A stretch of DNA of 64,000 bases. Source: Methylorubrum rhodesianum (GTDB taxonomy: Bacteria; Pseudomonadota; Alphaproteobacteria; Rhizobiales; Beijerinckiaceae). The DNA is taken from positions 62,001-126,000 of the forward strand of contig NZ_JACHOS010000016.1 of NCBI RefSeq assembly GCF_014199985.1, written 5' to 3'. Shown piece by piece: positions 54,378 to 62,355 of this stretch (position 1 is its first letter; each line of letters starts with the position of its first letter). The position numbers and the translations under genes were made by a program. The notes beneath the pieces are model-generated. The model was given only the letters and a program-made list of their open reading frames with translations, had not been told where the DNA came from and did no database searches.

Positions 54378-57300
54378 ATGAATCTCTCGAAATTCTTCAT
54401 CGACCGGCCGATCTTCGCGGGCGTGCTCTCGGTGCTCATCTTCGTCGGCGGCCTCATCTCGCTCTTCGCGATGCCGATCTCGGAATATCCGGACGTCGTG
54501 CCGCCCTCGGTCGTCGTGCGCGCGACCTTCCCGGGCGCCAACCCCAAGGTGATCATCGAGACGGTCGCGACGCCGATCGAGGAACAGATCAACGGCGTCG
54601 AGGGCATGCTCTACATGTCGAGCCAGGCCACGACCGACGGCGTGATGGTGCTGACGGTCACCTTCCGGCTCGGCACCGATCCCGACAAGGCGCAGCAGCT
54701 CGTCCAGAACCGCGTCTCGCAGGCCGAGCCGCGCCTGCCGGCGATCGTGCGCCAGCTCGGCATCGTCACGGTGAAGTCCTCGCCCGATCTCACCATGGTC
54801 GTGCACCTCGTCTCGCCCAACGGGCGCTACGACATGACCTATCTGCGCAACTACGCGGTCTTGAACATCAAGGATCGCCTCGCCCGTCTCGACGGCGTCG
54901 GGCAGGTCCAGCTCTTCGGCTCCGGCGACTACGCCATGCGGATCTGGCTCGACCCGCAGCGGGTGGCCGAGCACGGCCTGTCCGCCGGCGACGTGGTGCG
55001 CGAGATCCAGGCCCAGAACGTCGAGGCGGCGGCCGGCGTCATCGGCGCCTCGCCCGCGGTGCCGGGCCTCGACCTGCAGCTGTCGCTCAACGCCGAGGGC
55101 CGCCTCACCAGCGAGGAGCAGTTCGGCGACATCGTCGTCAAGACCGGGGAAAACGGCGAGATCACCCGCCTGCGCGACCTCGCGCGGATCGAACTCGGAG
55201 CCTCGGACTACGCGCTCCGCTCGCTCCTCGACAACAAGTCGGCGGTGGCGATCCCGATCTCGCAATCCCCGGGCTCGAACGCGATCCGGATCTCGGATCA
55301 GGTCCGCCAGACCATGGCCGAGATCAAGCGGACCATGCCCGAAGGGGTCGATTACCAGATCGTCTACGACCCGACGCAGTTCGTGCGCGCCTCGATCGAG
55401 GCGGTGATCCACACGCTGCTGGAGGCGGTCGCCCTCGTGGTGCTGGTGGTGATCCTGTTCCTGCAGACGTGGCGGGCCTCGATCATCCCGCTTCTCGCCG
55501 TGCCGGTCTCCATCGTCGGCACCTTCGCGGTGATGCACGCCTTCGGCTTCTCCATCAACGCGCTGAGCCTGTTCGGCCTCGTGCTCGCCATCGGCATCGT
55601 CGTCGACGACGCCATCGTCGTGGTCGAGAACGTGGAGCGCAACATCGAGGCCGGCCTCTCGCCGAGGGAGGCCAGCTATCAGGCCATGCGCGAGGTCTCC
55701 GGGCCGATCATCGCCATCGCGCTCGTTCTCGTCGCCGTCTTCGTGCCGCTCGCCTTCATCAGCGGATTGACGGGCCAGTTCTACAAGCAGTTCGCGCTGA
55801 CCATCGCGATCTCGACGGTGATCTCGGCGATCAACTCGCTGACCCTGTCGCCGGCCCTCTCGGCGCTGCTCCTGAAAGACCATCACGCGCCGAAGGACCG
55901 GCTGACCCGAGTGCTCGACACGCTGCTCGGCTGGTTCTTCCGCCGCTTCAACCGCGCCTTCGGGCGGGCCTCCGACGGCTACGGCCGCGGCGTCGGCGCC
56001 GTCGTCTCGCGAAAGGGCGCGATGATGGTGCTCTACCTCGCGCTCGTCGGCGTGACCGTGGTGCTGTTCCAGAGGATCCCCGGCGGCTTCGTGCCGGGCC
56101 AGGACAAGCAGTACCTCGTCGGCTTCGCCCAGCTGCCCGATGGCGCGACCCTCGACCGGACGGAAGACGTGATCCGCCGCATGAGCGAGATCGCCCTGAA
56201 GGAGCCCGGCGTCGAGAGCGCCGTCGCCTTCCCCGGCCTGTCGATCAACGGCTTCACCAATTCCTCGAATTCGGGGATCGTGTTCTCGACGCTGAAGCCG
56301 TTCGAGGAGCGGAAGAGCCCCAGCTTGAGCGGGGCCGCCATCGCGCAGTCCCTCAACAGGAAGTACGCCGCGATTCCCGAGGCGTTCATCGCGATGTTCC
56401 CGCCCCCGCCCGTCAACGGGCTCGGCACGATCGGCGGCTTCAAGCTGCAGATCGAGGATCGGGCCGGCCTCGGCTACGAGGCGCTGAACGACGCCACCAA
56501 GGCCTTCATGGCCAAGGCGGCCCAGGCACCGGAACTCGCCGGCCTGTTCTCAAGCTTCCAGATGAACGTCCCGCAGCTCTTCGCCGACCTCGACCGGACC
56601 AAGGCGCGCCAGCTCCGCATCCCCGTCACCGACGTGTTCGACACGCTGCAGATCTATCTCGGCTCGCTCTACGTCAACGACTTCAACAAGTTCGGCCGCA
56701 CCTACTCGGTCCGCGTCCAGGCCGACGCGCCGTTCCGGGCCCGCTCCGACGATGTCGGGCTCCTGAAGGTCCGCGCCGGCTCCGGCGAGATGGTGCCGCT
56801 CTCGGCCCTGCTGCGCGTGCGGCAGACGGCGGGGCCGGAGCGGGCCATGCGCTACAACGGCTTCCTGTCGGCCGACATCAACGCGGGCGCGGCCCCCGGC
56901 TTCTCGTCGGGGCAGGCGCAAGCGGCGGCAACCCGCATCGCCGCCGAGACCCTGCCGCGCGGCTTCGCCTTCGAGTGGACCGACCTGACCTACCAGGAAT
57001 TCATCGCCGGCAATTCCGGGATCTGGGTGTTCCCACTGGCGCTGCTGCTCGTCTTCCTCGTGCTGGCGGCGCAGTACGAGAGCCTGACCCTGCCGCTCGC
57101 CATCCTCATGATCGTGCCGATGGGCCTGCTCGCGGCGATGTTCGGGGTCTGGCTCTCGGCGGGCGACAACAACGTGTTCACGCAGATCGGCCTGATCGTG
57201 CTCGTCGGCCTCTCGGCCAAGAACGCGATCCTGATCGTGGAATTCGCCCGCGAACTGGAGTTTGCCGGCCGCACCCCGCTGGCGGCCGCGATCGAGGCGA

Positions 57301-57569
57301 GCCGCCTGCGGCTGCGCCCGATCCTGATGACCTCGATGGCCTTCATCATGGGCGTGCTGCCGCTGGTGACCGCGACCGGGGCCGGAGCGGAGATGCGCAA
57401 CGCCATGGGCGTCGCCGTGTTCTCCGGCATGATCGGCGTCACCGCCTTCGGCCTGTTCCTGACGCCGGTCTTCTACGTGCTCCTGCGCCGCCTGACCGGC
57501 AACAGGCCGCTCAAGCAGCATGGCGGCGCGGCGCAGGCGCATCCGGACGGCCTCGCCCGCGCCGCCTAG
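54378..57569 (+). CDS. RND multidrug efflux pump, HAE1 family (second system)
   Basis: The 1063-residue HAE1 transporter starts MNLSKFFIDRPIFAGVLSVL. The proton-relay pair is in GIVVDDAIVVVENVERNI and the partner Lys in GLSAKNAILIVEFARELE. The pore-loop and docking parts are complete in length. It is clearly a different subfamily from the pump at 31215, and its gene neighbourhood (TetR plus adaptor) is the usual locally repressed multidrug arrangement. Export substrate is not predictable. Confidence 0.95.
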   Translation: MNLSKFFIDRPIFAGVLSVLIFVGGLISLFAMPISEYPDVVPPSVVVRATFPGANPKVIIETVATPIEEQINGVEGMLYMSSQATTDGVMVLTVTFRLGTDPDKAQQLVQNRVSQAEPRLPAIVRQLGIVTVKSSPDLTMVVHLVSPNGRYDMTYLRNYAVLNIKDRLARLDGVGQVQLFGSGDYAMRIWLDPQRVAEHGLSAGDVVREIQAQNVEAAAGVIGASPAVPGLDLQLSLNAEGRLTSEEQFGDIVVKTGENGEITRLRDLARIELGASDYALRSLLDNKSAVAIPISQSPGSNAIRISDQVRQTMAEIKRTMPEGVDYQIVYDPTQFVRASIEAVIHTLLEAVALVVLVVILFLQTWRASIIPLLAVPVSIVGTFAVMHAFGFSINALSLFGLVLAIGIVVDDAIVVVENVERNIEAGLSPREASYQAMREVSGPIIAIALVLVAVFVPLAFISGLTGQFYKQFALTIAISTVISAINSLTLSPALSALLLKDHHAPKDRLTRVLDTLLGWFFRRFNRAFGRASDGYGRGVGAVVSRKGAMMVLYLALVGVTVVLFQRIPGGFVPGQDKQYLVGFAQLPDGATLDRTEDVIRRMSEIALKEPGVESAVAFPGLSINGFTNSSNSGIVFSTLKPFEERKSPSLSGAAIAQSLNRKYAAIPEAFIAMFPPPPVNGLGTIGGFKLQIEDRAGLGYEALNDATKAFMAKAAQAPELAGLFSSFQMNVPQLFADLDRTKARQLRIPVTDVFDTLQIYLGSLYVNDFNKFGRTYSVRVQADAPFRARSDDVGLLKVRAGSGEMVPLSALLRVRQTAGPERAMRYNGFLSADINAGAAPGFSSGQAQAAATRIAAETLPRGFAFEWTDLTYQEFIAGNSGIWVFPLALLLVFLVLAAQYESLTLPLAILMIVPMGLLAAMFGVWLSAGDNNVFTQIGLIVLVGLSAKNAILIVEFARELEFAGRTPLAAAIEASRLRLRPILMTSMAFIMGVLPLVTATGAGAEMRNAMGVAVFSGMIGVTAFGLFLTPVFYVLLRRLTGNRPLKQHGGAAQAHPDGLARAA

Positions 57570-57581
57570 CTCCGCAGGATC

Positions 57582-57619
57582 GAGACGGCCTTGCGCTCCG
57601 ATCGAGCGGAGGCCGTCTC
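57582..57619. terminator. Bidirectional hairpin between convergent RND and nikR-like genes
   Basis: A 9-bp perfect inverted repeat (GAGACGGCC/GGCCGTCTC) encloses a second 5-bp one (CGCTC/GAGCG) in the 48-base gap, reaching into the nikR-like stop codon. There is no T tract on either side, so factor-independent termination is uncertain. Confidence 0.55.
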
Positions 57620-58097
57620 AGAAGCCGCTGCGCACGCGCAGATGCGTGTGGGTGTGGTTCGAGGCGAAGCCTTCCTCGTGCGAGTGCGCGGAGGTGTCCT
57701 CCACGACGGGAATCAGGTTGAGCGAGCCGTGCATGACGCCGCGCTCGAGGAACAGCCTCTCCGCATAGGACGACACGTCCCCGACGGGGCCGCGCATCAG
57801 CGTCACGTCGATCGAGGTCGAGTGATCGATCGGGATCGACAGGGAGGCGACCGCCTGGTCGTGACGGTCGAGACGTCCCTGCGGCACGCGCGCCGCGAGG
57901 TTCCGCACCGACTGGTCGATCGTGTAGCTGACGATGCCGAAGCACGGCGCCTCGGCCGGCGCTTCGGGACGCGCGGACAGGCCGCGCCGCACGAGGTCGC
58001 GGATGGCCTCCGACCGGCTCCCCGCGCCGGTGCTGTCCATGTAAGCGTCGAGCGCGGCGGCCAGCTCGTCATCGATGGCGATGGTCGTGCGCTGCAT
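57618..58097 (-). CDS. NikR-like ribbon-helix-helix protein lacking nickel ligands
   Basis: The 159-residue protein has a ribbon-helix-helix N-terminus (MQRTTIAIDDELAAALDAYM, GSRSEAIRDLVRRGL) and a NikR-type ACT-like C-domain ending RGVMHGSLNLIP. Aligned by eye with E. coli NikR, the four nickel ligands are replaced: His76 by Leu, His87 by Ser, His89 by Pro and Cys95 by Ser (SLSIPIDHSTSIDV). The C-terminal tail is His-rich (HSHEEG, NHTHTHLR). It probably binds DNA as a NikR-like tetramer but senses something else, or metal by its tail. Confidence 0.85.
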   Translation of the reverse strand: MQRTTIAIDDELAAALDAYMDSTGAGSRSEAIRDLVRRGLSARPEAPAEAPCFGIVSYTIDQSVRNLAARVPQGRLDRHDQAVASLSIPIDHSTSIDVTLMRGPVGDVSSYAERLFLERGVMHGSLNLIPVVEDTSAHSHEEGFASNHTHTHLRVRSGF

Positions 58098-58299
58098 GGA
58101 TGACCTCCCCCTCTCGACGATGACTAGGCTGTCCTGCCGCCGGTTTCAAACGGGCGGCTCAGGCGTGAGACCGCCGCGACCTTCGCCTTCGCCCGAGCCG
58201 CAGCGGAGAAGCGATCGCCCTGCGCAGCCGAGCGCCCGGCCATCCGCCGGAACGGCCGCGGCGGGAAGCGCGCTCGCGGCGCGGAAGCCATCGACCGCC

Positions 58300-58313
58300 T
58301 TGCGCTGGATCAA
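58300..58313. promoter_or_regulatory. Fnr/FixK-type box upstream of uspA
   Basis: TTGC-GCTGGA-TCAA fits the 14-bp FNR/FixK pattern TTGA-N6-TCAA with one substitution. It lies 70 bases before the UspA start, in the 285-base gap 58098-58382 where no gene is seen. An Fnr-type regulator is encoded nearby at 59528-60280. Confidence 0.6.
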
Positions 58314-58382
58314 GGCACCCGCGCCGGGCGGCCGGCAAGGATGCTGCCGTCGAGCGGCTGGGGAAGCCCCAGGGAGGCGAGA

Positions 58383-59195
58383 ATGGCTTTTGCGAACATC
58401 CTGGTCTCGGTCGATCTCGACGGGGCCGCGCCCGACCGCATCCGGCTCGCCGCCGGCCTCGCGCAGCGCTTCGAGGCGACGCTCACCGGGGCGGCGGCCT
58501 GCAAGGTGCCGGCACCGGATTACGTACGCGACATCGGCGAGATCGACGACGCCGAGCCGCAATTCGAGGAGAAGGCCCGCGCCGCACTCGCTCGGGCACG
58601 GGAACTGTTCGACCGCTCCGTCGACCCGCCGCTGCGCCGCGACTGGCGCGAGGCCCTGGCCGGCCCGATCACCCATCTCGTCGAGCAGGCGCGGGCGGCC
58701 GACCTCCTCGTGGTGGGACGCCGCGGTCCCGAGGACGTCGCGCCCGGTGCCCTCGGCGTTCCGCCCGGCCCCGTCCTGATGGAGGCCGCCCGCCCGGTCC
58801 TCGTGCTCCCCCCGCGCATCGAGCGAGTCCGGGGTGCCCGGATCGTCGTGGCCTGGAAGGACGGCCGGGAAGCGCGCCGGGCCGTCTCGGCCGCCCTTCC
58901 CTTCATCCGAGAGGCGGATCAGGTCTTCGTCGTCAGCACCGGCGAGGGCGCGCGCTACGAGGGGGCGGAGGATGTCGCCGACCACCTCGCCCGCCACGGC
59001 GCCTCCGTGACGACGCACCTGCTGCGCACCGTCGTGAGCGACGCCGACGAACTCCTGCGCTTCGCCCTGAAGCAGGAGGCCGACCTGATCGTGATGGGCG
59101 CCTACGGCCATACCCGCCTGCGCGAGTGGCTGTTCGGCGGCGTCACCCACGAGATGCTGCGAACCAGCCCCCTCCCCTGCCTGATGTGTCACTGA
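58383..59195 (+). CDS. Tandem-type universal stress protein
   Basis: About 270 residues. Residues 1-140 form a first Usp-like domain (MAFANILVSVDLDGAAPDRI). The second has the ATP-binding signature VMGAYGHTRLREWLFGGVT (G-2x-G-9x-G-S/T type). ATG at 58383 follows GGAGGCGAGA. The last base of its stop is the first base of the cytochrome c ATG (TGATG), so the two are translationally coupled. The upstream Fnr-type box suggests low-oxygen induction. Confidence 0.88.
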   Translation: MAFANILVSVDLDGAAPDRIRLAAGLAQRFEATLTGAAACKVPAPDYVRDIGEIDDAEPQFEEKARAALARARELFDRSVDPPLRRDWREALAGPITHLVEQARAADLLVVGRRGPEDVAPGALGVPPGPVLMEAARPVLVLPPRIERVRGARIVVAWKDGREARRAVSAALPFIREADQVFVVSTGEGARYEGAEDVADHLARHGASVTTHLLRTVVSDADELLRFALKQEADLIVMGAYGHTRLREWLFGGVTHEMLRTSPLPCLMCH

Positions 59196-59521
59196 TGCGC
59201 GTTCCGACGGCCCTCCCGATCCTCGCCCTCCTGCTGGTCGCCCTGCCGGCCGCCGCCCAGGCTCTCGATGCCCGCGCCCAGCGCGGCGAGACCATCGCGC
59301 GGACGAACTGCGCCCGCTGTCACGCGATCGGCCGCATCGGCGCGAGCCCCCTGGCGGAAGCGCCTCCGTTCCGTGACCTGCACACCCGATACCCGGTCAC
59401 GGATCTTGCCGAGGCGCTGGCCGAGGGCATCACCACCGGCCACCCGGCGATGCCGGAATTCCGGCTCGATCCCGACGAGGCCCAGGCCCTGATCGCCTAC
59501 CTTCAGAGCCTGGAACGCTGA
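59195..59521 (+). CDS. Small periplasmic c-type cytochrome
   Basis: A 108-residue protein with a signal peptide (ALPILALLLVALPAAAQA) and one haem-c motif in NCARCHAIGRIG (C-x2-C-H). The axial Met is likely in HPAMPEFRLDPDE. It ends QALIAYLQSLER as is usual for class I cytochromes c. It probably shuttles electrons to a terminal oxidase. It is coupled to uspA, and its stop faces the fnr stop seven bases away. Confidence 0.9.
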   Translation: MRVPTALPILALLLVALPAAAQALDARAQRGETIARTNCARCHAIGRIGASPLAEAPPFRDLHTRYPVTDLAEALAEGITTGHPAMPEFRLDPDEAQALIAYLQSLER

Positions 59522-59527
59522 GGCATC

Positions 59528-60280
59528 TCAGCTTGCCGCCAGATGCTCGAGCCGCGCGGGATCCGTCAGGCGCACCCCGCCGGGCACGATCAGGATCGCC
59601 TTCTCCCGGTCGAGCCGGGTCAGCATCCGGCTCACCGTCTCGATGGTGAGGCCGAGATGGTCGGCGATGTCCTGCCGGCCCATCGGCAGCTCGACGGTGA
59701 CGGATTCGTGCCCGATGCGGCCGTAGCGCGCGCGCAGGCCCAGCAGGAAGCTCGCCACCTTCTCCTCGGCGGTGCGCCGGCCGAGCAGCATCATGTGATC
59801 CTGTGCCAGCGTCAGCTCGTGGCCGGCCCGCTCGTAGAGGCGCTGCAGCAGGTGCGGGGTCTGCGCGACGAGACCGGCGAAGGCGCGCCGCTCGAACCGG
59901 CAGAGCATCGTCGGCGCCAGCGCCTCGGCGGTGACGGTGAAGCGCTCGGGCAGAGCGAGACCGAGGAAGTCACCGACCAGGGCAAAGCCCATCACCTGCC
60001 GCCGCCCGTCCGGCAGGAGCCGCGACAGGCGCAAACTCCCCTCGGTGACGTTGTAGACGGCGCCCGCCCGGTCGTCCTGCTGGAACAGGGCCTGGCGCGG
60101 ATCGAGATGGACCTGCTGGCTCAGCGCCTCCAGTCCGGCGAGTTCCTCGCGCGTGAGCGCCGCGCAGACGCTGACGAGGCGGACCTTGCAAGCGGCGCAG
60201 CCGCCTTCCGCCCGGTCATGGGCGCAGGCATGCCCGGCTGAAGCCGTTCCGACACCGGCGCTCTCGGCAGAGTCTTGCAT
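59528..60280 (-). CDS. fnrL: Fnr-type oxygen-responsive regulator (FnrL/FnrN-like)
   Basis: The 250-residue protein has an N-terminal Cys cluster, C28-x2-C31-x7-C39, and an internal Cys127, the four-ligand arrangement for a [4Fe-4S] cluster in FnrN/FnrL proteins. An extra Cys19 and His residues precede it. The cNMP-like barrel and dimer helix follow. The DNA helix IADHLGLTIETVSRMLTRLD contains E-x2-S-R, the residues that read TTGAT-type half-sites. It should activate microaerobic genes. Likely targets here are uspA-cytochrome c and possibly cydDC, which is inference. Confidence 0.9.
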   Translation of the reverse strand: MQDSAESAGVGTASAGHACAHDRAEGGCAACKVRLVSVCAALTREELAGLEALSQQVHLDPRQALFQQDDRAGAVYNVTEGSLRLSRLLPDGRRQVMGFALVGDFLGLALPERFTVTAEALAPTMLCRFERRAFAGLVAQTPHLLQRLYERAGHELTLAQDHMMLLGRRTAEEKVASFLLGLRARYGRIGHESVTVELPMGRQDIADHLGLTIETVSRMLTRLDREKAILIVPGGVRLTDPARLEHLAAS

Positions 60281-60729
60281 CGGAGACCTCCCGTCCGCAA
60301 CGCGCTCAGACCGATCAATAGCCTGGGCCTGCGCCGCTTGTGAAGTCGAAACCGGAGCGTACCGGATCGCGCCGATGATGATGGACGATCAGGCCGCCGC
60401 GTTACGACGACGGGTGCCGGGTCTTTCTGCCGGACAGCCATTTCCGTGTTCGCGTTGCTATCCTGACATCTTCACCGATCTTGGTCGCATCGAATGACTC
60501 GGAAGATCACCGCCGGGCCCGCGTCTGCGGCCCCATCCAAGGCTTCATCGCGACGGCCGGCAACGGCCCTATCGGCCCAGAAGGCTCCATTTCGGCAGGC
60601 GCCTTGCTCGACGCGCCGCCCGGTTCGGATGCCGGCTCGCGCGGGTGGCCGTCACGGGGCTGCGCCGAGACCCGACGCGCGAGCGGCTTGCCCGAACAGG
60701 ATGGCGGGCGCGATCCGGCGGGAGATCCC
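60281..60729. other. Intergenic region between fnr and cydC
   Basis: There are 449 bases with no gene I can support. GATCAA at 60314-60319, upstream of fnr, is only a half-site. No cydA follows cydC here. Confidence 0.4.
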
Positions 60730-62355
60730 TCACTCCAGCCCGAGCGCGATCCGGCGTCCGGGCAGCCCGAGATCGGGGCGGTGGCTCGTCAGCACGACGA
60801 CGCGCTCGCGCCAGCGGGCGAGCAGACGCCCGAGGATGCGCGCCGCCTGATCGTCGCCGAGATGCTCGGCCGGCTCGTCGAGCAGGATGACGGGGGCCGG
60901 GCTCAAGAGCGCGCGGGCGAGCGTGAGGCGCTGGGCCTCGCCGAGCGAGAGGCCGCCCTCGGCGATCCAGGCATCGAGCCCGCCGCCCGCGCGGATGCGG
61001 GCATCGAGTTCGACCGCCTCGAGCGCCTCCCAGAGCTGCGCGTCGGTTGCGCCCGGCGCGAACAGGTTCTCGCGCACGGTGTCGGACAGGATCGCGGCAT
61101 CGTGCAGGCCGAGATGCGTCAGCGCCCGCCGCTCGGCCGCCGGGCGGAGCAGGCCGCCGAGGCGGACCGCCTCTCCGGGCCGCTCGCTGTTCCAGCCGGC
61201 GAGCGCCTTCAGCAGGGTGGTCTTGCCGCAGCCGCTCGCGCCGACGAGGGTCAGCGGCGTGCCGGGCACGACCGCGAGATCAGGCACCGGGCCGAGATCG
61301 CGCCCGTCCGGCGTCCGCAGCCGCAGACCGTGCAGGGTCAGGGCGCCGGGGGCCGGACCGGACCGGGGGCTCGGCTCGGCGCCGGCGCCATCCTCGAGGT
61401 CGAGGGAGGGGCGGGCGAGGCGGGCGCGGACGGAACCGAGCAGCGCCCGCGGCAGGGACAGGACCGGCTCGGCCAGCGCGAGCCAGGCGAAGGCCAGGAA
61501 GGCGGCGGGCAGGAGCGCGGTGCCGCGGGCGCCCGCGCTCCAGGCACCGAGCAGCACGGCCAGGGCGATGGCCGGGCCGGCAAGCGCCAGCACAGCCTCG
61601 AACCGGGCGAGCGTCCGCCGTCCGCAGGCCGCCTCGCGCTCCGCATCGCGCAGCGGGTCGAGGGCGATCCGCACGGCCGCGCCGCGGCGCCCCTCGGCGT
61701 CGAGGGGCACGGCGCCCGTCAGCGCGCTTCCGAGATCGGCGGCGGCGGCGCGGCGCGCGTGGCGGATCCACGTCTCGGTCGTCCTGAGCCGCCGGATCGT
61801 GCTCCGGGCGAAGAGGGCTCCGGCGAGGGCGAGTACGGCGACGGCGGGGAGCGCGAGCGGCGCGATGTAGGCCGTGAGCAGCGTGAGTCCGATGAGCGCC
61901 GCGCCGGTCGTCGCGGCGGGGAAGCCGACGCGCAGCCGGGCGTAATCGACGTCAGCCACGTCGTCGATGAAGTCGGCGAGCCGCTCCGGGCGTCCGAGCT
62001 GCCAGCCGCTGCCGCGGCTCTCCGGCGCCCGCGCCAGGGCCGCGAACAGGCCGGCGCGGCGGCGGACCTGATCGGTCAGCGCCGCGCGGTGGCCGGCCAT
62101 GCGCTCGCCGTAGCGCGCACCGGTGCGCAGCAGCGCGAACAGGCGCACCAGGGCGGCGGGGTGGTGGAAGTTGAAGGCGAAGGCCGCCGGTCCGGCACCG
62201 GCCAGGGCGACCGCCGCCAGGAAGCTGACGGCGGTGCCGGCGAGGGCCAGATTCGCGGCCAGCGCCAGCGCCGCCAGGGCGAAGGCGAGGCGCCAAGCCC
62301 GGGTGGTTTCGGCCTGGGGCGAGCCGGCGGGATTGAGGTCGGAGCGGGTGCGCAT
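60730..62355 (-). CDS. cydC: ABC exporter CydC (heterodimeric CydDC)
   Basis: About 541 residues from ATG 62355, which overlaps the cydD stop by one base (TGATG). The N-terminal half has six membrane segments. The C-terminal ATPase has Walker A LVGASGCGKTTLLKAL, a degenerate signature LSLGEAQRLTLARAL and Walker B PVILLDEPAEHL. CydDC exports reductants (cysteine/glutathione) or handles haem and is needed to assemble cytochrome bd. The usual partner cydAB does not follow within the window. Confidence 0.88.
   Translation of the reverse strand: MRTRSDLNPAGSPQAETTRAWRLAFALAALALAANLALAGTAVSFLAAVALAGAGPAAFAFNFHHPAALVRLFALLRTGARYGERMAGHRAALTDQVRRRAGLFAALARAPESRGSGWQLGRPERLADFIDDVADVDYARLRVGFPAATTGAALIGLTLLTAYIAPLALPAVAVLALAGALFARSTIRRLRTTETWIRHARRAAAADLGSALTGAVPLDAEGRRGAAVRIALDPLRDAEREAACGRRTLARFEAVLALAGPAIALAVLLGAWSAGARGTALLPAAFLAFAWLALAEPVLSLPRALLGSVRARLARPSLDLEDGAGAEPSPRSGPAPGALTLHGLRLRTPDGRDLGPVPDLAVVPGTPLTLVGASGCGKTTLLKALAGWNSERPGEAVRLGGLLRPAAERRALTHLGLHDAAILSDTVRENLFAPGATDAQLWEALEAVELDARIRAGGGLDAWIAEGGLSLGEAQRLTLARALLSPAPVILLDEPAEHLGDDQAARILGRLLARWRERVVVLTSHRPDLGLPGRRIALGLE

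Noticed and set aside
52944..55886. A 980-codon minus-strand open frame opposite the second RND operon
   Set aside because: Same reason: mirror frame of adaptor and pump genes, with charged repetitive composition.
60310..60323. Possible Fnr box upstream of fnr (CTCA-N6-TCAA)
   Set aside because: Only the right half matches the consensus; the left half differs at two of four positions.
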